From Durusdinium trenchii (lineage: Eukaryota > Sar > Dinophyceae > Suessiales > Symbiodiniaceae), in contig CAXAMN010021113.1 of NCBI GenBank assembly GCA_963970005.1, positions 101,831-165,830 of the forward strand: a stretch of 64,000 nucleotides of DNA, read 5' to 3'. Both the position numbers and the translations under genes were made by a program. The notes beneath the pieces were generated by a model that ran no database searches, was not told the DNA's origin, and worked only from the letters and a program-made list of their open reading frames with translations. The stretch's first letter is position 1, and the number at the start of each line of letters is the position of its first letter. Positions 25,801 through 39,324 of the stretch are shown piece after piece.

Positions 25801-28800
25801 GATGGAACACGAAAAACTGAGTACCTAGGCCTACTAGTTATGCCTCATTGATGCTTTCTCTTGACGCAGATTGGGACACGGCGCAAAAACAAGCAGAAAC
25901 CAGCAGCAAATCAATCCAGAGTACTCCCACCACAAAGCTCTTTTCGACCTCCGGCGATTCACATGGCGATTTTGACCTCTGACGTCCCGTCCGGCTTCCT
26001 GCCCGCGGCGCCGGATGCTGCAGACGTGGCGCGGTTCCGCACGGAGGCGCGGTTCCGCACGATGAAGACGTGAGGGCGACGAAGTCTCTTCGTCTTAGGG
26101 CTCCACCAGTCGTAGCTCCGAAACGAAGGTACAACTTGACTGGACCCTGAAAAAATCAACTCCCCAGTCTCACCGTCGAAACGAAGGTACGACTGGAGAC
26201 CTAGAGTTGATGTCTGGAGCCATAGCCCTGGAGTAAGGATTGCCCATGATTCACCTATACCTTGAAGTCGTTTGTCTCATCTCGAAAGCACCCGAATTCA
26301 TGTAGTCAAATATTCCTATACATAAATTGTCTGGTGACCAGAAATCATCGAATGAAGTGGTGGTCTTTTGACCAGGTCATCCCAGCTCGAGTGTTGACCA
26401 TGTCCTTCATCTTCCCTTCAGCAGGTCGAAGAGCTGGAGTCCTCGATTGACGGCAGCACTGCTGCGCTCGCGTTGGCGCTTTCGAACTTCGCCGCTGCTT
26501 TGGGCCGCTCGGATGCTGCGGGTGGCGGGTTGGGCGGTGCGGGTCTTTTTGCGAAGAGAAGTGTAACACGAGTGTTTCATCGACTGTAGATCGCGAAGGG
26601 TGGCTTTTTGAATAGAAGGTGAGGGCTTTTTCAGGGGAGCACCTGGAAGATATGTGGCAAGAGATCGGTAAAGGGGAAGGTGAATTGCAGACATTGCAGA
26701 AGATTCCAGTACTTTGATCCTCAGTTTCCACATGTTTATATACTGTACATGTTTCTATACATAGATGTTGATGTTCACATACCTTCTTGTTCGCGCATGC
26801 TGGCTACCATCGATGGAGAATTGGCCCTTGGGGGAAGCCGAATGTGTTGACCCTCTTGGTGGGTGTCCAGGTGTTGCTTTTTGAGGTCTCTTCGTGCCGG
26901 TGGAACCATGGGTGACCTGTCAGTACTTGTCAGGGACCTGTCTCCACACCCATAAGAACACTCGGCCGAACTTGGGATCACACCGAACTTGGTTAAAGTT
27001 TCACGCTCCAGAATTAAGCAAGCATGAGAGGTTATAGTTGATGCGAAGCGGCTTCATTGTACAAGGATGTACAAGGTGAAAAAGCCCCAGAACTGGGGGG
27101 TCATCAACCCATGAAGCTTGGTCCAACGGACTTCCAGAGCCTCTGTGCACCAGTGTGTCACCTCCCACACCTGGACACGGACCAGATCTCGACCGAGGTG
27201 CCTCGGGGGAGGAGGATGAAGCCTTAGAGGCCACGGGCCGAACTCCGTCGTGAAGGCAGTAGATGGCAGGTCGGTCAACCACATGGTGGAGTCCTGGTGG
27301 TGCAATGGGAAAGAAGCATCTGTTCTCCGTCATGCCACGTGGTTGGCTACAGGTGAAATGAACATGTTTGGTTTAGCCTTGCATCATACGATGGAACATC
27401 AATTCATAAGCCGGGCCTGTTGCTTTGGGGTCGCAGTTCTGGGCATTTTTGCAGATTTGACCACAGGAGCCTGGCAGATTTTCACTTCGCAGCCCTGGAA
27501 GTTTGTGTTTCTTTCTTTTTCTGAAAGCCGGAGGCCTATTTCAGGGCGAAGCAAGCACACGAGGCGGCCGGCAGCACTTCCACCCCTTCCTATGCCGATG
27601 CTCGGAACGGGGTTGGACTGGGCGGACCTGGAGCGAGGGTGATGGGACCTTCATGAACCTGGTTGGACCGAATCACCTGCTCGCTTCAGATCCAACCTAC
27701 TTATACCGCATTACATCCCATTACTCTATGACTCCAAATCCAAACTCGGAGCTCAGACTTCCACCTGGGGACCCTCCAGACCAGACGGGCCCGAGCTGGT
27801 TGGAGCCTCTCCGAACGGACGCTCCGCGCCGGCGGAGTCCCGAGGATGTGGCGTTGAATGTGGGGGACCACCTCAACGAGCAGGGCCAACCAGCAGAGGC
27901 GCAGGCGCCTGCTGGTTCCCCGCGTGCGCGTGTTGACCGTGGGACAAGCCGCGGGACGTGTTGAACCTTTGGAGGCGTGGTTTCGCTGCAGGGTGGATGA
28001 CAGGTGTGACGCTACGCTTCCGGCGGTGCTTCACTGGGCTTTGGGTCAGTGAGCATACGCTAAAATTCACTGACATGAAAGGGAAGCCTATATTTGTAGA
28101 GGAAAAGAGTTTTCCCTAAGGCCATTTTCCATGATAGTGAGTCGGAGGGTAGATAGCTTTGGCACATTTTTTTCGCCAGGAGCTCTTTCTGCGGGCAAAG
28201 GAGGCTGGAACTGGGTGTGCGACCTGCTGGTTGGATTCAGCAAGGGTTTAAAGTCTAGGAGGTTTTCCAGATCTATTCTCACCACTTAGGGTAATATAGA
28301 TTGATTAACAATGATCAATACACACTCCAAGATGGAGATGCATGCCTACCTGTTAGGTGCTTGGCCATTCAACCATTTGCATTGCTTCGTTTCCTTCGGG
28401 TCGCCTTCTTCTGTTCTGAACCCCGAAGGACTCGGCAGCCTGTGGCTGACTCGGGAGGTGTTTTTGGGGCTGTTCGACTTCCCTGGATGTTCGACTCCTC
28501 TCGCCACCACGAGATTGGCGGCGAACGAAGAAGAGTGAGTTCGACTGTCAGGTTCTGTGTGAGGTTCCGTCGGGTTCTGTGCAGGTCTACTTGAAGGAAG
28601 GTTGGGAGAAGACATTGATCCCTGGCTGGTGGAACCGTTCCGTGGCCTTGTGCCGGTTGGTTTCCGGAAAGCACCCGAAACGCAGCACCCGTTTGGAGGG
28701 TCCAGCACGGATTCGTTTGGAGCTTTAGATGTGCTTTTTCTTTAAACCTCCACTGGTCACAGTGGCAACCGGACCTCTTGGGTTCAGGATCTGAATCAAG

Positions 28801-31800
28801 ACCTTTTGCGGGCACGGCGGCATCCAGTTTCGTTGTTTGGCGAACGAAGAGAATCAATTAGCACTGGAGTACAATGTGCAACGCCTTAATTTTGGGACAG
28901 ATTCGTGCGTGGCAATGGCAATGCTTTGTGGACGGCTGGACTGCCTGGAAAGATGGGGAAATCCAGTTCTCAAATATACAGTGTTTGTGCAACATGGCTC
29001 GCATCACTCTAGATCCATCTGACGGTTTCTGTCCAAGCTGGCCTCCGGGAGAAACCTCCTCGCGGTGGTCAGCGGAGGGGCTAGGCTGCAAGTAGGGTTT
29101 CACTCAAACAGCAGAGCGTAAGGACTTGGCTGCGGCAAAAACTTTTTGCTGCGCACACGCGATATTGAGTATATCCAATCAGGCTCCCATCCTCTTATGT
29201 CAAGTATCACGGGAGGGCGGATCGACACAGGAGGACGGGGACTCCCGCTCCTGCGGTGCGCCCCATCGAGGTCACCGATCCAGTCCACGATAACGGTCCT
29301 GTTGCAGTGTCTAAGGGTGTTGGGGGCTGGATGGTCTCTCCTGAAAGTCCCCGCCCGAAGACACGGGGCCACCGCGCCGGACCGTTGGAAGGGTGGGCGG
29401 TCGGGCGAAAAATCTTGTTCACTTCCAATCGGCTTGGCGACTGACTTACGCGTCAGTGACACCCCAGTGGCTCCATGCTACCACTCCACATGTGACTTTT
29501 CAGGCTCAAGGACATTATACTTGATCGACAGCAGGGATGAAGCGGAAAACGTGGTTCCGCAAACAAAGATCTCGCAGGTTAGCACTGTTCAGACTCCATA
29601 GACGGGCCCCAAATCCCTCAACCCGTAAACCCCCCCGACAGATCTGGCGCATCGGCAGAAGTTTCCTTGCCAGACTCCCAGCCGAGACAAGTGACTATTT
29701 GGGACATCCTGGTTCATGGCCGTGTGGCCATCGCACTCGGCCCCCGCTTGTTTGCTGCATGGAGTCAAGGTGGTCGCCGCCGATACCGGCCAACTGGCGT
29801 GTGTTGATGCTTCACGTACCCCGGGTCGGCCCCACTCCCGAATTGGTATTGATAGTTGGGTATGCCCCTCAGTCAAGTGCCCCCCGCAGCTCAGCGACAG
29901 GACTTTCTTAACCAGATTTCCCAGGTTCGGACCCAGGTCCCACGAAGCGACCTGACTGTGATAGGAGGGGATTTTAACGCCGAAGTTGATTCCACCCTCA
30001 ATCAGACCCATCAGACCCATCCCGTGGTGGTAGGTTCTTGGGCGAGCAATCGCACGAGTCACAGGTCGCTTGCTAGCAGACTGGTGTAGCCAAGAACTCC
30101 TCACCATTGCGGATACGCGGTTTCCTCAGCCTCGTAGCAATTCCTATACTTGGTGGCACCCAGCTAAGGGCACTGAACATGTGTTGGACCACTTTCTGAT
30201 CCCCCCCCAATCAGATGAGATTTGTGGACGTGGTTCGCACCGTCCACCACGGGCGGAAAGGAAATGCCAGCGAACCAGGGGCCGACAAGCACCTGGGCCA
30301 GTCCCGAATACTTCACACACTCTTACTGATGACTACACCGACCACCTCCCCCCAAGGGGGACCAAATTTCCCGGCTGGATCCCTTGAGTCCGGACACCGA
30401 TCGAACCCTCAACCCTTCCCCACCCAAACATCGGTATATTGTTGGCACGCAGCTATATGCATCGAGACAAGTATCGATACCCTGGGCAGCCGGGCGTTCC
30501 TCTATGGAAGAAGAAGGGAAACAAATCTGACACAGGTACATGGCGCGGGATCACGCTGCTCTATAAACTATTGGCCCGTGTCGCCGCCCGCAGAGGACAG
30601 AACTGGAGCAGTGCTTGGCGCCATGAGGCCCAGGCTGGGTTCCGCCAAGGGATCGGTGGATGACCTCTTACAAGTCACCCGACGTATTGTAGAAGAGGTC
30701 ATCGCAGCCCAGCCATCCCCCCGACATGTTGTCAATCCGTTTACATAGAAAAAGCGCGCACCACCCAAGTTTATCCAAGTTTGTAAAGCGCTCCGGCATG
30801 TCCACTGAATATGTAGCTGACAAGGGTCTTCGAGAGGGATGCCCCAGCAGTCCTCCGCTGTTCAATGTGTATCATCACTGTGTACTTGAGGACTTCCGAC
30901 ATTGGAGAGCCCAACTCGCACAACAACATGGACAGTCGGAGTACGGAAGTAGCACTGGGCGATATCGGCTTCGCCGACGACACAGCACTCATGGGCCACG
31001 TCGATGAAATAGCTGGCGCAGAAAGGTTGTTAAAGCAAATATATATATTGATTGGCGCGAAAAAGTCCACCCGGACAAGACGGAAGGCCTTCGCCTGCAG
31101 ACCGCGGGACGCGCTCCCTATGATGTTCGTCACAAAGGCGAATTCGATACAGTTCGACACGTGGGAGGCCTCCTATACAAGCCACCGCAGGCACGGCCGC
31201 AAAACGGGCGCGAGCCTATTTCAAACTTGCGCAAGCAGCAAGGGCTTGTCATTTTGGGTCTAGGCATCGCAGCGCACTCCCGCATAGTCTGCGAATTGAG
31301 ATCATGAAGGCAGTCGTTATGCCCACCCTCACCTGCTTCGGCCGACCCCGTGGATGGAATCGAGAACAACTCTACCAAATGCAACGGGTAATCAACTACG
31401 CAGTGGAGCGCTGTCTCGGAGTGCGCATGGAAACGTGCTCACCAGCATGTCCACAGTGAAACGCTCACGGAATTGGCTCAGTGGGAACCGTTCAAAACTA
31501 CCATAGCCCATCAAAGTTTGTTCTGCTGGGCCATGTAGCTCGTATGCCGGTGAGTCGACCCCCTAAACAAGCCAATATTGGGTTCTGGAAAGACCACCCC
31601 ACTCGTCGATGTCCCCCGTATCGGCAAGGACAATGGTTGAAATATGTGCCAGCCCAAGCCAATGTGTCCTCAATAGACGGGTTCCGCCAGGCTCAGGATA
31701 GGCAGGCCTGGCGCGCGCTGGCGTTAGCCGAATTCCCGGTTGCCCGTGTGGATCCTCAACATGCAAGTTGCCACGCTCAATCGATGGCGACTCTCCATGG

Positions 31801-34800
31801 GAGCCCCACAAAAAGTCCAATTTCACATTCGCCGCACTCCCCGCCCTCGTGTTGGTTTTCTACGCCGCGATCCCACCAGAGGCCAATTCCCGGTAAATCT
31901 AACCAACTCACTTACCACTTCGAGGCCGAATGCGCGGTTGATCAGGCCGAAGTTATCACTGTGGCGACCTTATGAGTGCGAACACTGCCACCAGAGTTGG
32001 TGCAACGAGAAGGAGCGTCGTCAACATATCTGCCCAGTGCGACCGGCGCCCAAACGTGGTCCCAAACCACACCCACTCGTCGCCTGCCGACATTGTCACC
32101 AACAAATGGCTGCCCCAAACGTCGCCCGCCACGAAGCAGCGTGCCGTGGACCCGGGGCTGCCAAACCTGTAACACCCTTCTAGGCTCCGTACAAGCTCGG
32201 AAGAACCACGAAGCTCGCTGCCGCGGTTCAGCCCCATTTCTAGAGGGTTGTTTTTCTTCTTATCGCCCGCTCCCCAGCATACCGGGCACGACCCGGTAGT
32301 AGTGTTCGGAACAAGTTCCGTTCACGCGCTTGGGGGACGCGCCTGGGCATGTCCCGGGCAAGACGAGATCTCCAATCAGTCAACAGGGTCTCATCCTTCT
32401 TCCTTTTTTCTTTCGGTTTGCTTGGTGTTGATCCCTTCTTTTTCCGCGACAAATCCAGCAGCTCTCATATCAATGTATCCGCATCACTTTGGCTTAAAGC
32501 ACAGATCACTTTCGCGGTGACCCCGCCCGCCGAAATGGCGGCCGCTGAAAATACAGAGTTTAGAGCGACGACTAGACGCCATTGAAAAAGAACAAGAGCA
32601 GCAAGGAATAGAAATCACCTCCCTGAAACGCCGAAAAAGCAACGCTTCTAGTCATGCACAGCACCCAAGTTGAGGCATTGTACGTGGCTGCAACGCAATC
32701 TCTCCAATTCAGCACATTAGCAAAAGACGCCAGCAAGGCTGTCCTGCAGGAGTTGAGTGAACTCATCAAGTTACCGTTCCCCTTGCCGCCACAATTGCCG
32801 GCGGACTGGCATCAGATAAACGAAGAGACCAAGACCATACCCCTGGATGTCATTGCGAATTGGTGGCTGCTGGTAGGGACGGTAGAAACGGCAGTGAGAT
32901 TTATTTTACCAAATCGGTCAAGAAATACTTGGGATGCTACCACGGGACAGTGGCATAGGCCTGACCTTCGGAGAGAACGCACTTCGTATCCAGAATTGTT
33001 TGCAGGGACCCCTTGAACAGTTCATAAATCGCCTGGTCAAAACACGCCTGCCGAGATCCCGAACCTTTTCGTGGGCAAAGCCCCCCGAGGAATTGGAACG
33101 CAAACGAGGAAAAGGAACAAAGGTGAGGGAAAGGGCAAAGATGGAAAGGGCCGAGGGAGGGGCCGCGGACGCGGCCAGAACGACCCATAGAGCAAGGTCG
33201 CGCTTCACCCGCTGGTTTCACCCACGTTGACAGTCCTAGCTCATGCTGATTAGGCCTAGACTCTAGCTCTCTTGATGTGATGGACAGTGAGCTGAACAGA
33301 TGCATCCACTCCTGCATTATCCCCATGTGCCATGGCTTAAGTCCTGTCCACGAGTTTTTTCATTACACTGGAGGATGGAAGGTGGGCTGCAAGCGCTTGT
33401 GCCTCGAGAGACTACCATCGAGATCCATCAAGTTAGGCAGCTATTTAAACAGCTACTCGTCGTCGTCGTCGTCGTCGTCGTCGTCCAACACCCTCCCCGG
33501 GGGACCGCAAAAACCAACCCCCAAAAAGCGGGCGGGGCCCACCCAAGTCCAGCGCCAGCCGCCCAGGAATTATGCCGTTTTGCTTCATAACCTGGGCCTG
33601 TGCCACCTGAAGCAAGGACCGCCGTTGCTGCGCCTCGCTCCGGTGGGTTTTTAGGACTGAGAGACCGACCGAGGTGAAACCTTCCGCCCATACTTTTGGA
33701 TTGAAAAGCTCTGGTTGAAGTGGTTCCATGAAAAGTAGCAACATCTCAGTTTGCCACGCTAGGTCCGCTAGGTCCGCCGACGGCAGGTTCGGTGCTGTGA
33801 TGCCTGTTGAGTGCTGCGGAACGTGCTGTGGAACTACAGCTTGGCCCCCTGTGGAACTTCCGAAAGCCTTGATTTAAGTCGAGAAAATAGGAAGATGATT
33901 GGATGAGTCAAAACCCGGAACCCTAATCCACCAGGCAGCGAACGACTTTCAGGCAGGTCAACCAAGGTTGCCAAAATCTCACTGTTCTGGACCTCATCTA
34001 GCGTGAGGGAGCGACGGCTCGGTTTGTCCGCCCAAATTCCTTTCCCAGCTGAACAAGGAATTCGTCACCCAAAAGACTCGCCATGGCAAACCGCTGGCTG
34101 ACATCGTTTTCCCCATCTTCCAATCTTCAGGACACCGGACAGACGCGCGCGAGCTCTTTGCAGAGGCCATGAACGCCTATGAGCAGGCCGCGCCGGGTGA
34201 CGTCCGATTGCAGGTCTGGAAATCGGATGCTGGTATGGGTTCAACACCAACCTCGATGCAAACAGGCCGACTGGTCCCTCAAAGCCATAGGGATTGGTTC
34301 GGGTCTGGACCCCTCGATATCAGGGTACGGTCCCTACTTAGGAGCTTTCATGAGCGTCTGGGAAGGATCTCAGGCAAAAGGTGGCTTTGCATGATGATCC
34401 CCGGAGATCGAGGGTGTTTTGCCACAGACCGGTCTACTTTGGGAGTCACCTGGAATCGGGGTCTGCGCCAAGTGCAAGTGCTCAACTCGCAGGTCTTTTC
34501 TTCGTCCGGATGCAACAAACAACTTGCAATTTGGTCAGAGCTTACCTCAGTGCCACCAGTCTTACACAGTCTTACTTAACAGCTCTTTTCCAAGCTGCAG
34601 ATTCTCACCGTAGATCTCTTCCGTCGCAGTAGTCACTACTCAGCCTGAAACGACGCAGAGCGAACGCTGGAGCGAACGGAGGTCGTTTTGGGCGAGGAGT
34701 CTCCACAGTACGCGGAGCTGCTAGAGGAGAGATTCGCGAGTGGTGCGTAGACTTGGCTTGAATACGCAGGACAGGAAACAAAGGCCTCAAAGGAGGGTTT

Positions 34801-37800
34801 GCTTGGCAAGACTTTTGAACTCTTGGCTTTCCCTTGATCTTGGTCTCAGCCAGGACATGCGAAAGGCTGAGATGAGCGATCTTATGGACACGATGGATTG
34901 AGCAAAAGACTCGTTCTGCATTCTGCGTGCGTTGGCGCTTGCGCGATGCTGGCGCGATGGGCATGCGTTCTCGATGTTCGTAGCGGTTCTAATTCGTTCA
35001 AAGGATGACTCTTCGAGGTACCTTTAAGACATTCACACGCCCAACAAGACCTGCCTAAAGTTAGGGAGTGAAACACTAGCACGATGATGACCCCCTGTCT
35101 GTGCAAAGAATGTCAGACACGATGTTTTCCCAACACTTTCCTACTTTTGGGTTTGACTGAGATTTCGTCTGGGACTCCATCGGCTGTGAGCCGATGCGAA
35201 GAGGTGTGGGGTTTTGTCCGTCCGTCCAGCTTCGGACGATGGTTGGTGCACTGCAACGTCCAACGCCAGGTAGCCCAGGTAGATCAACACTGGTTTTAAC
35301 CCTATACCAGGACCCTCCTGGCCAGGCTGTTTTGGGATACTAACTCAGGTGGTGAACCTGGGCACCGAACTGGTCACCAGGGTGCCCACCTGTGAAGTCG
35401 GGTTGTTTTGACCCACCTCCTGTAATTCTTCCGACAACTAGCCTGGCAAGTTCCAGCTAGCCAAGTGCGGGGCTCACAACGTTCACGTGTTCTCTCTAGG
35501 CGGATCCCAGTTAACCCACGGCATGTTAGGTCTTTGGACATAGTTCTTTGGTCTTTCACAGCGGTTGGGATCCATGCCAATCCTTGAGACAGGTTTTTCA
35601 CAGCCTATAGTAGCCGCCCATCCCATAGATGTACCGCCTCCCAGGGTCGTTCAGGTCTCCAAAAACCCTCTCTTGGTTGAGAGGATCAGCCACCTGAGGG
35701 GTCTTCGCTTCAAAAGCAGGTGGTTTTCTTGATCATCCAACCCCTGGTCTTCGCGCTGTGTCAGGCGAAAGTCGACAGATCAAGCAGCGCGGGGTCTATG
35801 CCATCACCGCGTTCTTCTCGATCTTCGCGCCACTCGGTGGACAGATGAGACCATACGCCACATATCTTCACGGACACACATAAATATACCGACTTAGAGA
35901 CGACAAAAAAGGATTGACCCGCGTTTTTTTGTGGTGTAAAATCCTTAGTCGGTTCGGGAAAGGCTATTAAATGAATGATGGATGGACGCCTAGGGTATAC
36001 ATATATTACATCTATGAGCGGGTGCATTGGACGGTTGACAGATTCTTGAGGGGGGTGGATGGGTAGCTAGTGGTGAACGCAAGCTCCCTGCAGGGGAATG
36101 ATGGAGACCCCAAGCGACCTGGGCCGCCGCTCCTGACACACACCACCTGAAGTTGATGTTCTGGAGATCCTGAAGACCCGAAGGGATGGAGTCTCTCCTT
36201 TAGTAGTAAGGCCAGAAGCCACTAGTAGCGTACTTGCTCCTAGTAGCGATGCCAGGAGCCACTATAAGAGCATATTGATGGATTTGTCTTCTCCATACAT
36301 GTCTGGGAGGGGTGTTTTTTCTTTTTTTTTTTAAGACCCCATTTCTGGGAGGCATGAAAAGACAAAGGCTGGTGTATGACTTTGGATGGCACTTGGGAGT
36401 CAGTTGTTGGTCTCAGGACTGCTTTTCTCAGTGGCTTCTTTAAAGCACCCCACGTCCAGAAAAAAGCGGGAAGTCAGCATAGTCCGGGCGATCCGAGTGC
36501 GACACTTCGAGAGTCAGCACCATGCGTGGAACAGAAGCACCATGGCGGTTTGTAGCGCTGTTCATGGGACTGGAGTATTGACCAGCCCCTGGGCCCCTTG
36601 ACACATCCTAAGATCACGTTTACCGGATTGGCCAACGTTCCATTCTTTCTTGATGCACATAGCATTGAAACACATGACCCAATGGACCCTGGACCAATGG
36701 ATAATTGGTATAATTAGTATATCTGGACCAATGGAACATGACCTGAACCAATTAGTATACCTGGACCCGATAAAAACAGGTACTGGATGGTGCCACCATT
36801 TTCTCAGCTACGAACGGGTCGACTCCAGGTAGTCCCATGGATGGTTCGCCGAACAGCTCCGTTTCGCTTCATCCCTCGCTTGGACGAAGCGGGGTGTGGA
36901 ACCCTCTTGGAACGAGCCGTTCACCGTCGGACGTGGTGGCCAAATGGGTGGAACAGGATCGGAGCTCCGACTGGATCCGAGACCCAAGAACAGTGCACTC
37001 GGATCGATTGGTAGCTGTTGAGTTGAGATCCTTGGAGCTTTTGGACCTGGGATGCTTAGACCGTCGGACCGCTGGCGGGCTCGAAGCTCTGCCATTCCCC
37101 AGCGAAAGATCCGCCGTGAACGGAGCAGTTGACGGGGAGACCTTTAGAAGCCGCTTGTTGGTCAGGTACGTCTGGCTGCTCTTCATTTGCGTGGTCAGTT
37201 CCATCGATGAGCCACTTGGTACCGGTGGACCGGTGGAGTGACAGCATCACCGGTGGAGCATGGGAGCACCAGATTGGTGTTGTTATGGTATACACCCAGG
37301 CGCTTTCCATATACAGGATTCGTCAGGAATTGACATTGACAGTTACTGTAAGCCTGTAAGCGACTTGTTATTCAAGAACATTTTGGCAATGCTGGAGCAT
37401 CATAACATTTAGCCAATCTGGAGCATGTCATCACCAGTATGATGTTTTTGCGTTGAAGGGTCACCATGAGAAGAACCGCGGCTTCGGCGCTTGGGATCGT
37501 GTGCCAAGTGAAAAAGGATCCACCCTAAGAGGATCAGGTCCAATCTGCAAGAGCTGTTTGGAGGAATTGGGGACACCCCACTGAACACGAGCAAGTGGAC
37601 AATTTGATTAAACTCTTTAAAGTTTCATATGATACTGAGCAAGTTGGAACACGGGGTTTCTGATTTCGGGTTTCACCGTCTATTTCGACCATGCCCGAAT
37701 CTGCGTCGAAGCTGCCCAAAGCACCCAATGACCCGAATCTGGGAGGTCGCAGTTTTCGAATCGCACCCAACTCTTGGGGTGAAATGACGAGCCTTTGCCT

Positions 37801-39288
37801 CAAGTGAAGTTTGAAGAACAAAAGATTACCTCACGGATGGTGAACAACTTCAAACTCAAGTAAGCTTTTTGCCTTTGCCTCAATCTCGCGGCGTCTTTCT
37901 CCCCAACTCGATTGCCTTCACGGACCGCGGACGCGCGGACGGCGTGCTTCCGGTGGTTTAGCGGAGCGACGAGGAGTGGTCTTAGTTTCGGGGTCGCGAC
38001 GCCCGATCGAGCACGCGATGCCTCCGTGAGCCCTGATCGCGCACCCCCCCCCAAAATCCACCGCGAAGCCCGAAAGACCTCCTCGGTGTCGCTTTTGGTG
38101 CCAAGAGTCCTGTCCCTTTTGCAGGGAGCCTCCGAAATCGCACCTGCCCCGAGACTCTTGGAGCGAATCCTTGGAACTTGCTCGATTTAGAGAGGCTCAT
38201 CCCTGAGCCTGGGCAGTGGCCCAGACTTGGAAGCCCTGCAGCTGGCTAGTACTGAGGATTGAGCTGTGGGAAGGTATGGTCACCTTCAGTTACTTCCCGA
38301 TCTTTGTTGCTCGGATCCAACGGCGAACCGGCGAACCGGCTTTACAACCATCTCTACCTTTAGATATAGTAATCATGCAGTTTGAAGGGAGGGTTTATAT
38401 TGGGATTACAAGGGTTTTCCCTTCAAACGGTGTTTCCACCAGGATAACTGGGCCGTTGCTGAGATTCTCTTTTTTTTTGAGCACCATGCTGTGGCTGTTC
38501 ACTGCTGGCTGCCAGTCCCGTAGAGAGCTTGATATGAACGGATCGACAGATGGGAATCCTAGCGCACTTGGCCGGGTTCTTCACAGAGACCTTTTTGATA
38601 TGGCGGTGGGTCATGATACCCGGGTTGCCCGGAACTCACCCTGCTAGGTTGACCTGAGAACGGAGAACGGTCGTCGATTCAGTTCCTTTGATCAGCCAAG
38701 GTCCCCTCGTGCCATGTACAACGGCCATATTGTGGTTCTACATTACCTTTTGATAACCGTTGTACATGGCATGAGGGTTGATAAGGTACCTCAGCTTCTT
38801 CAAAGTGACCTTTTGATAACCTGGTTTGAGGTCACTTAAGCCTCCTAAGGGTCACTTAGGAACCTTCAAACCTTCAAAAGGTCACTTTGAAGAAGCTGGT
38901 AGTTGGTTCTTGAAGATTATTCATGTCCTCACTCCAGGATCGCATGAGCGAGTTCGGAAGATTCCTCACTCCAAGCCTTTTCGCATCTTCAAGGTCTTGC
39001 TCTTCGAGATTTGCACCTTTTTCACACTCGTTGGTATTGGTATCCCAGTACTTTTATTTTGTGACTGGCGGTTCAGGCGAAGACCTGTTGGTGATACACG
39101 CCAACTTGACCAACGAACAGCTGATGGAACAAGCCACTCTCCCTGGTTCCCATGACCTTCGCAGAAGATGGTTGGGGTGGGTATGGGGGGTCTAACAAAA
39201 GCCTTCGAGGAGGTAGGCCAGGAGCCTCCGAGGAGGTGGGTCTCATCCCTGTACCAGTGTGGTGTGCCAGAGTGCTCTTCATCGAAGG

Positions 39289-39324
<36 letters not shown>

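Larger units (their letters stand above)
29480..32240 (+). mobile_element. Decayed non-LTR retrotransposon (LINE), intronic
   Basis: About 2.8 kb with, in order, an apurinic-type endonuclease, a reverse transcriptase and a C-terminal zinc-knuckle cluster, all on + but split by frameshifts and stops across the three frames. This order is that of LINE ORF2 proteins with C-terminal zinc fingers. No poly-A tail, target duplication or intact 5' end was identified. Clade not assigned. It sits in sense orientation inside an NCX intron and cannot make an active protein. Confidence 0.85.
24840..35778 (+). other. ~11-kb intron region of the NCX gene hosting a retrotransposon
   Basis: Between the VGSAAFN exon and the FFSIFA exon there is only the tentative exon at 25184 and at least one other required exon. 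The block contains the decayed non-LTR retrotransposon (29.5-32.2 kb), a family C foldback copy near 28065-28150, a (TCG)n run at 33460-33483, and otherwise DNA without recognisable features. The frame at about 34002-34250 (ending AMNAYEQAAPGDVRLQVW) is exon-like in composition, but I cannot assign it. Confidence 0.6.

Noticed and set aside
26424..26560. Ala/Leu-rich exon-like stretch (EELESSIDGSTAALALALS)
   Set aside because: It has an AG boundary and good composition but no similarity to NCX or another family I recognise, and no clear donor in phase.
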